The notes under the pieces were generated by a model. The model was given only the letters and a program-made list of their open reading frames with translations. It ran no database searches and was not told where the DNA came from. From Homarus americanus (taxonomy: Eukaryota; Arthropoda; Malacostraca; Decapoda; Nephropidae), in assembly GCF_018991925.1 (NCBI RefSeq), contig NW_024725520.1, positions 855,001 to 919,000 on the forward strand: 64,000 nt of DNA, written 5' to 3'. The position numbers and the translations under genes are program-made. The stretch's first letter is position 1. Each line of letters starts with the position of its first letter. Below are positions 11,301 to 21,485 of the stretch, piece by piece.

Positions 11301-12752
11301 AGGGAGGAGTAAAGCCTTGAGATAAGAGGGAGGGAGGAAGCCTTGAGAGAAGAGGGAGGAGGAAGCCTTGAGAGAAGAGGGAGGAGTAAAGCCTTGAGAT
11401 AAGAGGGAGGAGTAAAGCCTTGAGAGAAGAGGGAGGAGTAAAGCCTTGAGAGAAGAGGAGGAGTAAAGCCTGAGAGAAGAGGGAGGGAGTAAAGCCTGAG
11501 ATAAGAGGGAGGGAGGAAGCCTTGAGAGAAGAGGGAGGGAGGAAGCCTTGAGAGAAGAGGAGGGAGTAAAGCCTTGAGAGAAGAGGGAGGGAGAAGCCTT
11601 GAGAGAAGAGGGAGGGAGAAGCCTTGAGAGAAGAGGGAGGAGAACTTGGAGAGAAGAGGGAGTAAAGCCTGAGAGAAGAGGGAGGAGTAGCCTTGAGAGA
11701 AGAGGGAGGAGTAAAGCCTGAGAGAAGAGGAGGGAGTAAAGCCTTGAGAGAAGAGGGAGTAAAGCCTTGAGAGAAGAGGGAGGAGTAAAGCCTTGAGAGA
11801 AGAGGGGAGGGAGTAAAGCCTTGAGAGAAGAGGGAGGAGGAAGCCTTGAGAGAAGAGGGAGGGAGTAAAGCCTTGAGAGAAGAGGGAGGAGTAAAGCCTT
11901 GAGAGAGAAGAGGAGGGAGTAAAGCCTTGAGATAAGAGGGAGGAATGAAGCCTTGAGATAAGAGGGAGGGAATGAAGCCTGAGAGGAGAGGGAGGGAGTG
12001 AAGCCTTGAGAGAAGAGGGGGAGGGAGTAAAGCCTTGAGAGGAGGGGAGGGAGTAAAGCCTTGAGAGAAGAGGGAGGGAGTAAAGCCTTGAGAGAAGAGG
12101 AGAGGAAGCCTGAGAGAAGAGGGAGGAGAAGCCTTGAGATAAGAGGGAGGAATGAAGCCTTGAGAGAAGAGGGAGGGAGGAAGCCTTGAGAGAAGAGGGG
12201 AGGGAGAAGCCTTGAGAGAAGAGGGAGGGAGTAAAGCCTTGAGAGAAGAGGGAGGGAGTAAGCCTGAGATAAGAGGAGGAATGAAGCCTTGAGAGAAGAG
12301 GGAGGGAGTGAAGCCTGAGAGAAGAGGAGGGAGTAAGCCTTGAGAGAAGAGGGAGTAAAGCCTTGAGAGAAGAGGGAGGAGAAGTAAGAAGAGGGAGTAA
12401 AGCCTTGAGATAAGAGGGAGGGAGTGAAGCCTGAGAGAGAGGGAGGAGGAAGCCTGAGAGAAGAGGAGGGAGTAAAGCCTTGAGAGGAGGGAGGAGCCTT
12501 GAGAGAAGAGGAGAAAGCTAGATAAGAGGAGTGAAGCCTAGAGAGAGAGGGAGGGAGGCCTTGAGAGAAGAGGGAGGAGTGAAGCCTGAGAGGAGGGAGG
12601 GAGGGAAGCCTTGAGAGAGGAGGAGTAAAGCCTTGAGAGGAGGGGAGGAGGAAGCCTAGAGAAGAGGGAGGAGGAGGAGAGGAGGGGAGAGCCTGAGAGA
12701 AGAGGGAGGAGGAAGCCTTGAGAGGAGGGAGGAGTGCCTGAGAGGAGGGTGA
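8341..12752 (+). repeat. 4.4-kb homopurine-biased tandem array
   Basis: The largest object in the window. The unit is 26-28 bp: AAGCCTTGAGAGAAGAGG followed by GAGGGAGTA, estimated at about 170 copies. Only CCTT and two or three isolated T bases per unit break a continuous A/G strand. Variants include GAGATAAGAG for GAGAGAAGAG, and tails GGAGTA, GGAATG, GGAGTG or GGAGG. Shortened units ending GGGAGTA are often followed by a GATAAGAGGGAGGGAATG unit, hinting at a higher-order repeat. Frequent one-base indels break every frame, so it is not coding. Degenerate copies trail off to about 12855. Confidence 0.97.
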
Positions 12753-13207
12753 AGTGGAAGGGATTGAGGAGGAAAAAGAAGCGTTTAGAGGAGGAGAAGA
12801 AGAGGGATTGAAGCCTCAAGAGGAGGAAGAGGAAGGAGGGAGAAGCGTTGAGATTGAGAACATCTGTTGACGTTTCATCCCAATATGGACGACTTAATAA
12901 GCCTAATGAGGGAAGATGTTGTAATTACCTCAGTTTAATATAACATGTGTGGTGGTGGTGGCAAATGTTAGTGTGAACAAAGTGAACACATCGACCCTTT
13001 CCGAAGAACACTCTGTAGTTGATCTTGTGTTCACTATGATAGTAACCAGGTGAATTATGCACCTTGTAATTACCTCCTGTCTAACACCTGTGGCCCGGCT
13101 AATTTGACACATTACTCATTCATTCCCCGTAGGTAAATGGCAAGAGGTGTTAAGGCTTTATTGGTCCTGGGGGAGGCGGCCTCTGTTCAGGTAGGTGTTT
13201 AAGGGGA
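12753..13207. other. Array edge and unique spacer
   Basis: Purine-rich decaying copies run to about 12855 (AAGCCTCAAGAGG at 12804 and AAGCGTTGAG at 12842 are relic units). Unique sequence follows. No coding signal is evident. Confidence 0.65.
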
Positions 13208-13385
13208 GGGTTAGTTAGGTTAGGTTAGGTTAGGTTGAGTTTGGTTTAAGTTTGGTTTGGTTAGGTTAGGTTAGTTAGGTTTGGTTAGGATTCGTTAGCG
13301 TTAAGTTGGGTTAGGTTTGCGTTAGGTTAGGTTAGTATTAGGTTAGATTAGGTTGAGTTAAGTTAGATTGAGTTGAGTTAGATGT
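13208..13385 (+). repeat. Degenerate interstitial TTAGG tract
   Basis: GGTTAGGTTAGGTTAGG followed by TTTGGTTAAG, GCGTTAGG and TTGAGTTAAG variants. All copies run TTAGG on the + strand. No end motif of the dispersed element is visible beside it. Confidence 0.88.
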
Positions 13386-13412
13386 ACAGAACTACTGTAG
13401 ATGTTACCCCTT

Positions 13413-13735
13413 GACACACACACACACACACAGCGTCGCCTCTAGTCAGGGAGATGAGTGAAGAAAATGCAGGAAATTAGTGAAAGTTTAAAAAAGAAGA
13501 AACAGAGAGTGAAAAAAATATATGACTGAATAAACAAAAGAAGTAAAAAGAAAATATTTGAAGTAAAGAGAAAGAAATAAACGAATGAAAGAAGTAAGAG
13601 AAAAATAAAGAAATAAGAAAATAAAAATAGTCAGAAATAACAGAGTGAAAAACATAAGAGGGAGTAGAAATATAAGAAAATAAATAAATAAATAAATAAA
13701 TAAATAAACTAATAAATAATAACATTAATAATCAC
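13413..13735. repeat. (CA)n, A-rich tract and (AAAT)n
   Basis: A short CA run occupies 13413-13432. An A/G-rich stretch with AAGAAATAA motifs follows, then an (AAAT)n run at about 13676-13710. Confidence 0.9.
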
Positions 13736-14028
13736 AACAAGAACAACCTTACTAATAACAACATGAACAACACCCCACATCACATAACGCTAAACTTAAC
13801 AGCTAGAATTACATCAGGGCTCTCTGACCTCAAAACGGAATAGATAATAGGCCTCGTCAATAATGTAAAGGCTGACTGTGGTCTCATGGATGGATTCTGG
13901 TGGTAAAAGGTTATGTGGTCAATGTTTCATGTAGTGGTAAATGTCGCCTATTCCTGCTGAGACACACCTGACTACATGGTGATTATCTGACACACCCTGA
14001 CTACTACTACTACGCTAACTGTTAAATA

Positions 14029-14030
<2 letters not shown>
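13736..14030. other. Unique spacer
   Basis: Mixed sequence with AACAACA-rich stretches and one ACTACTACT run near 14000. No gene is recognised. Confidence 0.6.
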
Positions 14031-14064
<34 letters not shown>

Positions 14065-14340
14065 TGGGGGGTAAGATGATGAGTTGCTGTGTATTTTTTA
14101 TTTTTTATTTTTTTTTGTGGTCGATGGATATTCAGAAAATAATTGATTTTTTTTCTGTGGATATGACTTGATGTTTGTACTTGTTTTACTGCTGCTGCTT
14201 ATTACTACTACTACTACTGTACTACTACTACTACTTTTTTTTTTAACGTGGCCTCCAGCCTCTAATAGCCACACCTCGCCACCATTTTAGTACCTTAATA
14301 TTACATATCCTGATACATAAGTAGCTACCCTAGCTGTGTT
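14031..14340. repeat. (GT)n, T-rich and (ACT)n microsatellites
   Basis: A GT run occupies 14031-14062, T-rich sequence 14092-14155, and ACT trinucleotides 14201-14236 with one interruption. The remaining sequence to 14340 looks unique. Confidence 0.92.
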
Positions 14341-14344
14341 GAGT

Positions 14345-14536
14345 TATTGAGTCGCAGATCTGCGACATTCAGTGACTGTTGCCTCATAGTCAATATCTGC
14401 AACTGTTGTCGGCTTTGGGGCCGATGCTCTCGTTCCCTGAGGCAGAGCAAAGGACCGAAGGAGAGAGAAGGACAGTCGACATATCATCCAGGCTGTAACA
14501 TAACTTCTGGTACTACTACTACTACTCCTAATGATG

Positions 14537-14595
<59 letters not shown>
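14345..14595. mobile_element. Possible retroposed fragment with (ACT)/(TAA) tail
   Basis: A moderately GC-rich body with several short hairpins ends in ACTACTACT and then about 20 TAA units (14536-14595). The hairpins include a perfect 16-bp palindrome GTCGCAGATCTGCGAC at 14351 and CGGC..GCCG at 14410. A structured body plus trinucleotide tail is typical of short retroposons, but I cannot match it to a known family and no second copy is obvious here. Confidence 0.3.
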
Positions 14596-14596
<1 letters not shown>

Positions 14597-14689
14597 TTTG
14601 CTGTTGCCAAGTATTATTTTTCGCTTATTTTATTTTTCGTGGCCAAAGAGATCAAGTCACTAAGAGTTAAGATGATTTACTCTAACTTA

Positions 14690-15095
14690 AGCCTCCTCCT
14701 CCTCCTCCTCCTCCCTCTCCGCTGCACCGTAAGGGCGATATAATCAAGGCGTTTAAACAATAGACTATAATTACGAAGGTGAATCAGCTGACGTGGGCCA
14801 GTAGTAGTAAGACTCTCCTCTCTCTCTCTCCTCCTTCACCTTTCTCCTCCTTCCTCTTCTGGTCTTCTTCCTACCCATTCTCCCTCTCCTTCCTTCTCCC
14901 ATCTCTGTCTTTCGTCTCAACTCCCTCCCTCCCTCTCCCCCACCCTTTCTCTTCCTCCCCTCCCTCCTCCTCCCTCTCTTCCTCCCCTTTTCATCCTCCC
15001 TCTCCTCCTCCTCCTCCTCCTCTCTTCCTCCCCTTTTTCATCCCCTCTCCCTCCTCCTCCTTCTCTCTCACCCCTCTCTCCTCCACCTCACTTAA
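14690..15095. repeat. CTC and homopyrimidine tracts
   Basis: (CTC)n occupies about 14692-14713. A mostly C/T stretch from 14815 to 15095 follows (CTCCTCCTCC, CTTCCTCCC). No coding sequence. Confidence 0.9.
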
Positions 15096-15170
15096 CCAGC
15101 GGGTCCATCTCTGACCAGTCACTACGTCACAGTTAGTGCCAATGTGAGGTATTGTTTCCTGTCAGTGCAT

Positions 15171-15948
15171 ACACCACCCATTACACACACCCACCACCCA
15201 TTACACTACACCCACCACCCATACACTACACCCACCACCACACACTCACACCCACCACCCATTACACTACACCCACCACCCATTACACTACACCCACCAC
15301 CCATTACACTACACACACTACCCATTACACTACACCCACCACCCATTACACTACACCCACCACCCAACACTACACCCACCACCCATTACACCATCACCCA
15401 TTACACTACACCCACCACCTAGTACACTACACCCACCACCCATTACACTCCACACACTCCATTATTACACCCACCACCATTACACTACACCCACCACCCA
15501 TTACACTACACCCACCACCCATTACACTACACCCACCACTAGTACACTACACCCACCACCCATTACACTACACACACACTCACCCATTACACTACACCCA
15601 CCACCCATTACATTACAACCACCACCCATTACACTACACACACTACCATTACACGACACCACCACCTAGTACACTACACCCACCACCCATTACACTACAC
15701 CCACCACCCATTACACTACACCCACCACCCATTACACTACACCCACCACCCATTACACTACACCCACCACCCATTACATACACCCACCACCTAGTACACT
15801 ACACCCACCACCCATTACCACACACACTACCCATTACACTACACCCACCACCCATACACCACACCCACCACCCACACTACACACACCACCCATTACACTA
15901 CACCCACCACCTAGTACACTACACCCACCACCCATTACACCATACACC
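15171..15948. repeat. 20-bp minisatellite CATTACACTACACCCACCAC
   Basis: About 38 tandem copies, most exactly 20 bp. Variants replace CATTACAC with TAGTACAC (in seven or so copies, some spaced by similar intervals) or CACCCACCAC with ACACACACTAC. The His/Thr/Pro-rich frame of about 280 codons is repeat-derived. Confidence 0.97.
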
Positions 15949-15985
15949 CCCACTTGACCTAATCAACCCCCCACAGGTAGTCAAA

Positions 15986-16040
15986 GGTTGTTAATCATCA
16001 GGTAAATAAGTTGGGAGCTAATCTTCAGGTGAGCCTTATG
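15986..16040 (+). mobile_element. Dispersed end motif, tandem pair
   Basis: TTAATCATCAGGTAAATAAG and, about 30 bp later, CTAATCTTCAGGTGAG. These are two successive half-copies of the AATCTTCAGGTGAAATAAG end motif, with no TTAGG core next to them. The spot joins two unrelated minisatellites. Confidence 0.5.
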
Positions 16041-16057
16041 CTTTGGGTGACATATTG

Positions 16058-16625
16058 CTCCCCACTCACCATCTCCCCAGTACCCCCCACTCTCCCCACT
16101 CACTATCTCCCAGTACCCCCACCCCTCTACTATCTCCCCAGTAACCCCACCCCTCTCTACTATCTCCCAGTACTCCCACCATCCCCACTCACTATCTCCC
16201 AACCCCACCCTCCTCACTATCTCCCAGCACCCCCACCCTCTCTCACCATCCCCAGCACCCCACCTCCCCTCCTCACTATCTCCCAGTAACCCCACCTCCC
16301 TTCTCACCATCTCCCCAGTACCCCCACTCTCCCTCCTCACCATCTCCCCAGCAACCCCACCCCTTCTCACCATCTCCCCAGTACCCCACCTCCCTCCTCA
16401 CCATCTCCCCAGCAACCCCACCCCTTCTCACTATCTCCCCAGTACCCCACCTCCCTCCTCACTATCTCCCCAGTAACCCCACCCCTTCTCACTATCTCCC
16501 CAGTACCCCACCCCCCACTCATTATCTCCCCAGTAACCCCACCTCTTTCACTATCTCCCCAGTACCCCACTCTCCCCACTCATTATCTCCCCAGTACCCT
16601 ATTCTCCCCTTTCAGTATCTCCCAG
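16058..16625. repeat. 28-31 bp minisatellite (CTCACTATCTCCCCAGTACC)
   Basis: About 19 units of CTCACTATCTCCCCAGTACC plus CCACCTCCCT. Alternate units carry AACCCCACCCC in place of ACCCCACCTCC, most regularly from 16300 to 16530, giving a dimeric higher-order pattern of about 60 bp. Confidence 0.95.
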
Positions 16626-16778
16626 GTACCTCCTCTAATGCGGGTGTCAGCAGGCCTCCGTCAACTATCCTGGTGCTGACAGCTTCACAATGTAATTACA
16701 CTGACGAGGCCACCGTGCTGGCAAATTCTAGTCGTTAGTTTCTGGAAATACAAACCAGTACTGTCCAAGCGACCTCCA
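16626..16778. other. Unique spacer
   Basis: Short non-repetitive linker between two minisatellites. No feature is recognised. Confidence 0.6.
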
Positions 16779-17240
16779 TGATGTGGCCTGGTGGGGTGAT
16801 GTGGTCTGGTGGTGGGTGATGTGGTTTGGTGGTGGATGATGGTTTGGTGGTGGATGATGTGGTTTGGTGGTGGGTGATGTGGTTTGGTGGTGATGATGTG
16901 GTTGGTGGTGGTGTGTGTGTGGTGGATGATGGTTTGGTGGTGGTGATGTGGTTTGGTGGTGGATGATGTGGTTTGGTGGTGGTGATGTGGTCTGGTGGTG
17001 GGTGATGTGGTTTGGTGGTGGGTGATGTGGTTTGGTGTGGATGATGGGTTTGGTGGTGGGTGATGTGTTTGGTGGTGGATGATGGTTTGGTGGTGGATGA
17101 TGGTTTGGTGGTGGATGATGGGTTTGGTGGTGGATGATGTGGTTTGGTGGTGGGTGATGTGACCTGGTGGGGGTGATGTGGTTTGGTGGTGGATGATGTG
17201 ACCTGGTGGTGGATGATGTAGCCCAGTGGTGGATGATGTG
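16779..17240. repeat. 20-bp minisatellite GTGGTTTGGTGGTGGATGAT
   Basis: About 23 copies with GGATGAT/GGGTGAT and TTTGG/TCTGG/CCTGG variants. The right-hand copies (ACCTGGTGG and GCCCAGTGG) are most divergent. Confidence 0.95.
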
Positions 17241-17300
17241 ACCTGGGTTAGGTTAGGTTAGCGTTAGGGAGTTTAATCATCACGCAAAATAAGCTGGTTG
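17241..17300 (+). mobile_element. TTAGG-cored dispersed element, short copy
   Basis: GGGTTAGGTTAGGTTAGCG, then TTAGGGAGTTTAATCATC, then ACGCAAAATAAGCTGG. Core, linker and end motif occur in the usual order in about 55 bp. It sits exactly at the right border of the preceding minisatellite. Confidence 0.6.
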
Positions 17301-17369
17301 TTCTGCGGTGGTCTGGTGCGATATTTCCGGGTTATTTTGTGGTGTATGTGATCGACGTGATGGTGACAA

Positions 17370-17882
17370 TAGCTCCGGGTTGTATTAATGTTGTGAGTAA
17401 CCTGGGTTGTATTAATGTTGTCAGTAACTTCGGGTTGTTTTAATGTTGTCAGTAACTTCGTTGTTTTAATGTTGTAATAACTCCGGATTGTTTTAATGTC
17501 AGTAACTCCGGGTTGTATTAATGTTGTCAGTAACTTCGGGTTGTTTTAATGTTGTGAATAACTCCGGGTTGTATTAATGTTGTCAGTAACTTCGGGTTGT
17601 TTTAATGTTGTGAATAACTCCGGGTTGTGTTAATAATGTCAGTACCTCCGGGTTGTTTTAATGTTGTGAGTAACTCCGGGTTGTATTAATGTTGTCAGTA
17701 ACTTCGGGTTGTCTTAATGTTGTGAATAACTCCGGGTTGTGTTAATAATGTCAGTACCTCCGGGTTGTTTTAATGTTGTGAGTAACTCCGGGTTGTATTA
17801 ATGTTGTCAGTAACTTCGGGTTGTTTTAATGTTGTGAATAACTCCGGGTTGTTTTAATAATGTCAGTACCTCCGGGTTGTGT
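17370..17882. repeat. 28-bp minisatellite with 112-bp higher-order repeat
   Basis: About 18 copies of AACTCCGGGTTGTATTAATG plus TTGTCAGT. In the right half four distinct monomers recur as a block. The diagnostic AGTACCTCCGGG monomer starts at 17641, 17753 and 17865, exactly 112 bp apart. The higher-order homogenisation implies recent unequal exchange or block amplification. Confidence 0.95.
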
Positions 17883-18110
17883 TGTAGTGACGCAGCCACT
17901 CGAGCATCAAGTGACAGCCGTATATAGCGTGGCTTCAAGGCTTCACTGCCCGTAATCCTCTCCAGTCGACTAGGAGCTCCGGCTTGTGGCTCTCGACTGT
18001 GCCAAGTGTGTTCAAGAGTGCCTTGTGTTGGCCCTGGCACTACCCCAGACCCTGAGTGAGGCGGGCCATTGTGGTAGTCCTCATCATTGTCTTAATACAA
18101 GTATCATTTT
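17883..18110. other. CpG-containing unique block
   Basis: Non-repetitive sequence of balanced composition with several CpG and a GTATATAG box at 17920. A minus-strand frame of about 77 codons (from 18040) crosses into the minisatellite and is not convincing. No family is recognised. Confidence 0.4.
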
Positions 18111-18320
18111 GACTTAATTCATGGGTTTTGACTTAATTCATGGGTTTTGACTTAATTCATGGGTTTTGACTTAATTCATGGGTTTTGACTTAATTCATGG
18201 GTTTTGACTTAATTCATGGGTTTTGACTTAATTCATGGGTTTGGATTAAATTCACGTGTTTTGACTTAATTCATGGGTTTTGACTTAATTCATGGGTTTT
18301 GACTTAATTCATGGTTTTTT
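18111..18320. repeat. 19-bp minisatellite GACTTAATTCATGGGTTTT
   Basis: Eleven copies, most identical. One aberrant unit near 18240-18260 carries GGATTAAATTCACGTG. The low divergence indicates a young array. Confidence 0.97.
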
Positions 18321-18353
18321 TACTTATCTTGGTTTTGATAAATACCTACAGTA

Positions 18354-18516
18354 GTGATCGAAAGTCCTGTGCACCTGTGATATAATTAGCACTACAGTAG
18401 TCCCTCGTGTTGCCTACATTTCCAATATTTACTTGTGTACGTCTAACAATGTATAGGTGTGACAAGGAACAACTGTAGTGTTAATTATCACAGGTAAACA
18501 GGGACTTATCGATCAC
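18354..18516. mobile_element. Fold-back (MITE-like) element, complete copy
   Basis: Left arm GTGATCGAAAGTCCTGTGCA, then CCTGTGATATAATTAGCACT; right arm (reading out) TGTAGTGTTAATTATCACAG, GTAAACAGGGACTTATCGAT and CAC. The arms are about 65 bp each, imperfectly complementary, around a 30-bp loop, giving 163 bp in total. There is no coding capacity. The target-site duplication is unclear. Confidence 0.75.
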
Positions 18517-18636
18517 CTTGTACCGGCCTCAAGTAACCTACCCACTTGGATGGGGTGTAAGTTTATAAGTGATTACTGTCATGATTTATGGTTTTGTAAG
18601 TATAAGTGTCTTTATAACCTTTATTGTCCTCATAGT

Positions 18637-19380
18637 AACCTTCCCCCCCTCCCTCATTCTCCCCACTTCCCTCACCTCCTTCCTCCACTTCCTCACCTCC
18701 CCCTAGCACTCCTCCCTCCCTCCCACCCATTCTTCCCACCCCCTCCTCCAACACCACCCCTCCTCCCTCCACCCCACCCTCCTCCACCCACTCCTCCTCC
18801 AACCTCCACCTCCCTGCCTCCCTCCTCCCACTCCTCCCTCCACCCACTCTCCTCCACCCACCTCCCTCCTCCACCCATTCTCCTTCCCACTCCTCCACCA
18901 ACACCACCCTCCCAACACCACCCTCCTCCTCCTCTCCTCCTCCACTCCCCCTCTCCACCACCTTCCCTCCTCCCGCTCCTCCTCTCCCCTCCCCCGCCCC
19001 TCCCTCTCACCCCTGCTCCTCCTCTCACTCCTCCTGTTCCTCCCACTCCCTCCACCACCTTCCACCCCCCGCTCCTTCCTCCCACACCCCCCCTCCCTCC
19101 TCCCACCTCTCCTTCCTCCCTGCCCTCCTCCCTGCCCTCCTCCCATCCCCCTGCCCCTCCTCCCACTCCTCCTTCCCACTCCCCTCCCTCCTCCCACACT
19201 CCCCTGCCCTCCCACTCCTCCCTCCCTCCCCACTCCCCGCCCTCTCCTCCCACACTCCCTCCTCCCCTCCCCTGCCCCCTCCCACCCCCTGCCCTTCCAC
19301 CTCCTCCCTCCTCCCTCCCCCTGCTCCTCCCTCCCCTGCTCCCCCTCCTCCCCCCTGCCCTCCCACCCCTCGTCCTCACC
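18637..19380. repeat. Homopyrimidine CCTCC tract
   Basis: About 740 bp of nearly pure C/T on the + strand (CTCCTCCCACTCC motifs), without a strict period except locally. All long Pro/Ser and Gly/Arg/Glu frames on both strands arise from composition. Confidence 0.95.
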
Positions 19381-19494
19381 TCTCATCCTCAGGCAAGTCT
19401 TCACCTTGTAGTCACCTCAGTAATTAACCACATCCTGTTCCTCATGTCTCACATCAAAGGAATATCCTGAGCTTTTGTGTTGACCCCAGGGAGG

Positions 19495-19497
<3 letters not shown>

Positions 19498-19555
<58 letters not shown>
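19498..19555. repeat. (GT)n microsatellite
   Basis: Pure GT run of 29 units. Confidence 0.98.
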
Positions 19556-19558
<3 letters not shown>

Positions 19559-19649
19559 TTACCACAGAGATTGTCAAGTCCGGCTGCCCGTTACTGACTG
19601 GCTGACAGCTTAGTGTGTGTACGAGAGAGAACAGAAGCTATTGTTCACA

Positions 19650-19745
19650 ATACACATACATACATACATACATACATATACATTACATATACTTTTATTC
19701 ACCCACTCACCCTCTGTGTGTGTGTGTGTGTGTGTGTGGGTGTGT
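19650..19745. repeat. (ATAC)n and (GT)n microsatellites
   Basis: An ATAC run at 19653-19680 and a GT run at 19713-19745, separated by unique sequence. Confidence 0.95.
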
Positions 19746-19779
19746 GTTCGCTATTGTTAAACTTAGAGACATTTACATA

Positions 19780-19890
19780 AGGTTTAACATAACCTAACTT
19801 ACTGTTACCTAACACTAATCTAACTTAACCCAAAGGTAACTTAATCTAACTTAAACTAACGCTAACTTGACCTTACATAACCTAAATCTC
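19780..19890 (-). repeat. Degenerate CCTAA tract
   Basis: AACCTAACTTA, CTAACTTAACC and similar. The TTAGG strand is the minus strand here. No end motif of the dispersed element is found next to it. Confidence 0.8.
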
Positions 19891-19999
19891 CCAGGTGGCG
19901 TTAGTGTGTTTATTCAGTAATTAAGCTGTTGACGTTGTTAATTACTTCTTACTGAAATGTGTTAAAGGGAAAATATATTCAGGTATGAGTTTCCTTTCA

Positions 20000-20091
20000 A
20001 GTCTGTCTGTCTGTCTGTCTGTCTCTCTCTGTGTTAAACTGCACAGTTTCATAGAGTTTTATGCCCCGCTGCACATAGTTGAGGTATTATG

Positions 20092-20151
<60 letters not shown>
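20000..20151. repeat. (CTGT)n and (GT)n microsatellites
   Basis: CTGT run at 20000-20031 and pure GT run at 20097-20151, in otherwise unique sequence. Confidence 0.95.
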
Positions 20152-20153
<2 letters not shown>

Positions 20154-20185
20154 GTTTTACATTAAGATGGACTGTAGCAGGTTAC

Positions 20186-20218
20186 AGGTCGTGACCTTTG
20201 ACCTTGTATTATAGGTCA
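20186..20218. promoter_or_regulatory. AGGTCA half-site cluster incl. perfect DR1
   Basis: TGACCTTTGACCT at 20192-20204 is a perfect DR1 (AGGTCA-A-AGGTCA on the minus strand), the binding consensus of HNF4 and RXR/USP-type nuclear receptors. AGGTCG lies immediately left (20186) and AGGTCA to the right (20213), making four half-sites in 33 bp. With no gene nearby, function is unknown and chance is possible. Confidence 0.35.
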
Positions 20219-20399
20219 TATCTGAGATTTATGTATGTCTATATCATATACACACAATACACAGCTTCCTCTTGTATTACGGACATACAGTGTACTCATG
20301 TAATTGGTCTGATGTTGTAAAAGGACCAATACCATTTATCCGTGTTCGTTACTTCGACACCGAACAGAAGAATAAACCACCGTATCCGGATGTGTTGAT
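20219..20399. other. Unique spacer
   Basis: Non-repetitive, balanced composition. No gene is recognised. Confidence 0.6.
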
Positions 20400-20536
20400 A
20401 GGTTAAGTTCGGTTAGTTTAAGTTAGATCGGGTTAGGTTTAGTAAGGTTGGTTATGTTAAGTTAGGTTAGTTTAAGTAAGGTTGCTTTTAGGTTAAGTTA
20501 AATTAAGTTAGTGTACGTTAGGTTAGGTTAATTATA
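20400..20536 (+). repeat. Degenerate interstitial TTAGG tract
   Basis: GGTTAAGTTCGGTTAG, TAAGTTAGGTTAG and GTAAGGTTG variants on the + strand, diverged from TTAGG. Confidence 0.82.
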
Positions 20537-20799
20537 AAGAGACTTGTTCTAACTGTTATGTTCATTGTTATTATTTTCGTGCTAATGCTGCTGGTGGAAG
20601 GTTCTGTCTGGCTGTCTTAGTTTTTCTGGTTGGCTGTTTTATTTAGCTGGTTGTCTTGCTGGCATCTATCAGTGTGTCTTTGTCTCACTGGCTGTGTGAC
20701 CTGGAGGTAAGCGAGGTTGGCTGGTCAGTTCAGTTCGCTACATAGTGCTGAAGTGAACCAGCCCGAGATGCTTCTCGGAGGCTAAATTAATATCCATAA
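20537..20799. other. Unique spacer
   Basis: Non-repetitive apart from GGCTG-rich wording at 20600-20700. No gene is recognised. Confidence 0.55.
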
Positions 20800-20950
20800 G
20801 TGGCATGGGCGGCGTCACAACCATGGGTTCACAGGGCGGCGTCAGGATGGCGTCTAAAGGGTTGTTTCACAGCGGCGGCGTCACAGGGGTGGCGTCAGGG
20901 TGGCGTCACAGCGACGGCGTCACGGGGTGGCGTCATGGGCGGCATGATGC
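20800..20950 (+). repeat. CpG-rich GGCGTCACAG repeat
   Basis: GGCGTCA occurs at least eight times at irregular 9-25 bp spacing with GGGTGGCGTCA and GCGGCGGCGTCACAG variants. It is one of the few CpG-dense patches in the window. The frame starting at 20805 (74 codons) follows the repeat and has no recognisable domain. Confidence 0.8.
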
Positions 20951-21485
20951 GATGTATCAAGTGAAACATGTATATGGAGCAAGTAACAAGATCACTAGAT
21001 TACAAGATGTTGAACCACTAGATTGTTAGATAGGACATTCTGGCAGTATGCCCAGCAGGCAGATGTGAACAAGACCAAATATATGTAGCCAGACATGTTT
21101 GAACACTACGTCTCAGACTGTGTGAAGATAGAACCTTTTAGGACAACCAAGCACACTTGTATGAAATGGCACAACACTTCATTTCTAATGGCAAGATAGC
21201 CGACATATTAAGATTGTATCCACTTTTTTGCACTTAGTAGATACATCAGCTCCCATGAATAGAACCAAACACACAGTGTGCATGAATACCTCTAATGCAA
21301 ATGTGAATAACAAAGTGTGCGGCCAGACATACTGCCTCACTCCTGTACTCACGCATTTGTGAATAAATTACCCTTTATGTATGGAACTAAACAAATAATT
21401 TATTTGAAATGCTCTTCAACATTCAGTGCCATAATATCCTGACCACGGGGATTAATTATTATGACCCTTTGTAAACCATATCCTT
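20951..21485. other. Complex, non-repetitive sequence
   Basis: Low-repeat sequence with balanced base composition. One + frame (about 21032-21205) runs nearly 60 codons with a single internal stop, which might be decayed coding sequence of a mobile element. A loosely similar GTGAA..GGCCAGACAT segment recurs at about 21066 and 21302. No family is recognised. Confidence 0.4.

Noticed and set aside
15152..15994. 280-codon His/Thr/Pro-rich frame
   Set aside because: By-product of the 20-bp CATTACACTACACCC array.
17915..17960. TATA-box promoter at GTATATAG (17920)
   Set aside because: No initiator at the expected distance and no downstream gene; an isolated TATA-like word is not evidence.
18478..19470. 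330-codon Pro/Ser-rich and 230-codon Gly/Glu/Arg-rich frames
   Set aside because: Homopyrimidine sequence lacks stop codons by composition on both strands.
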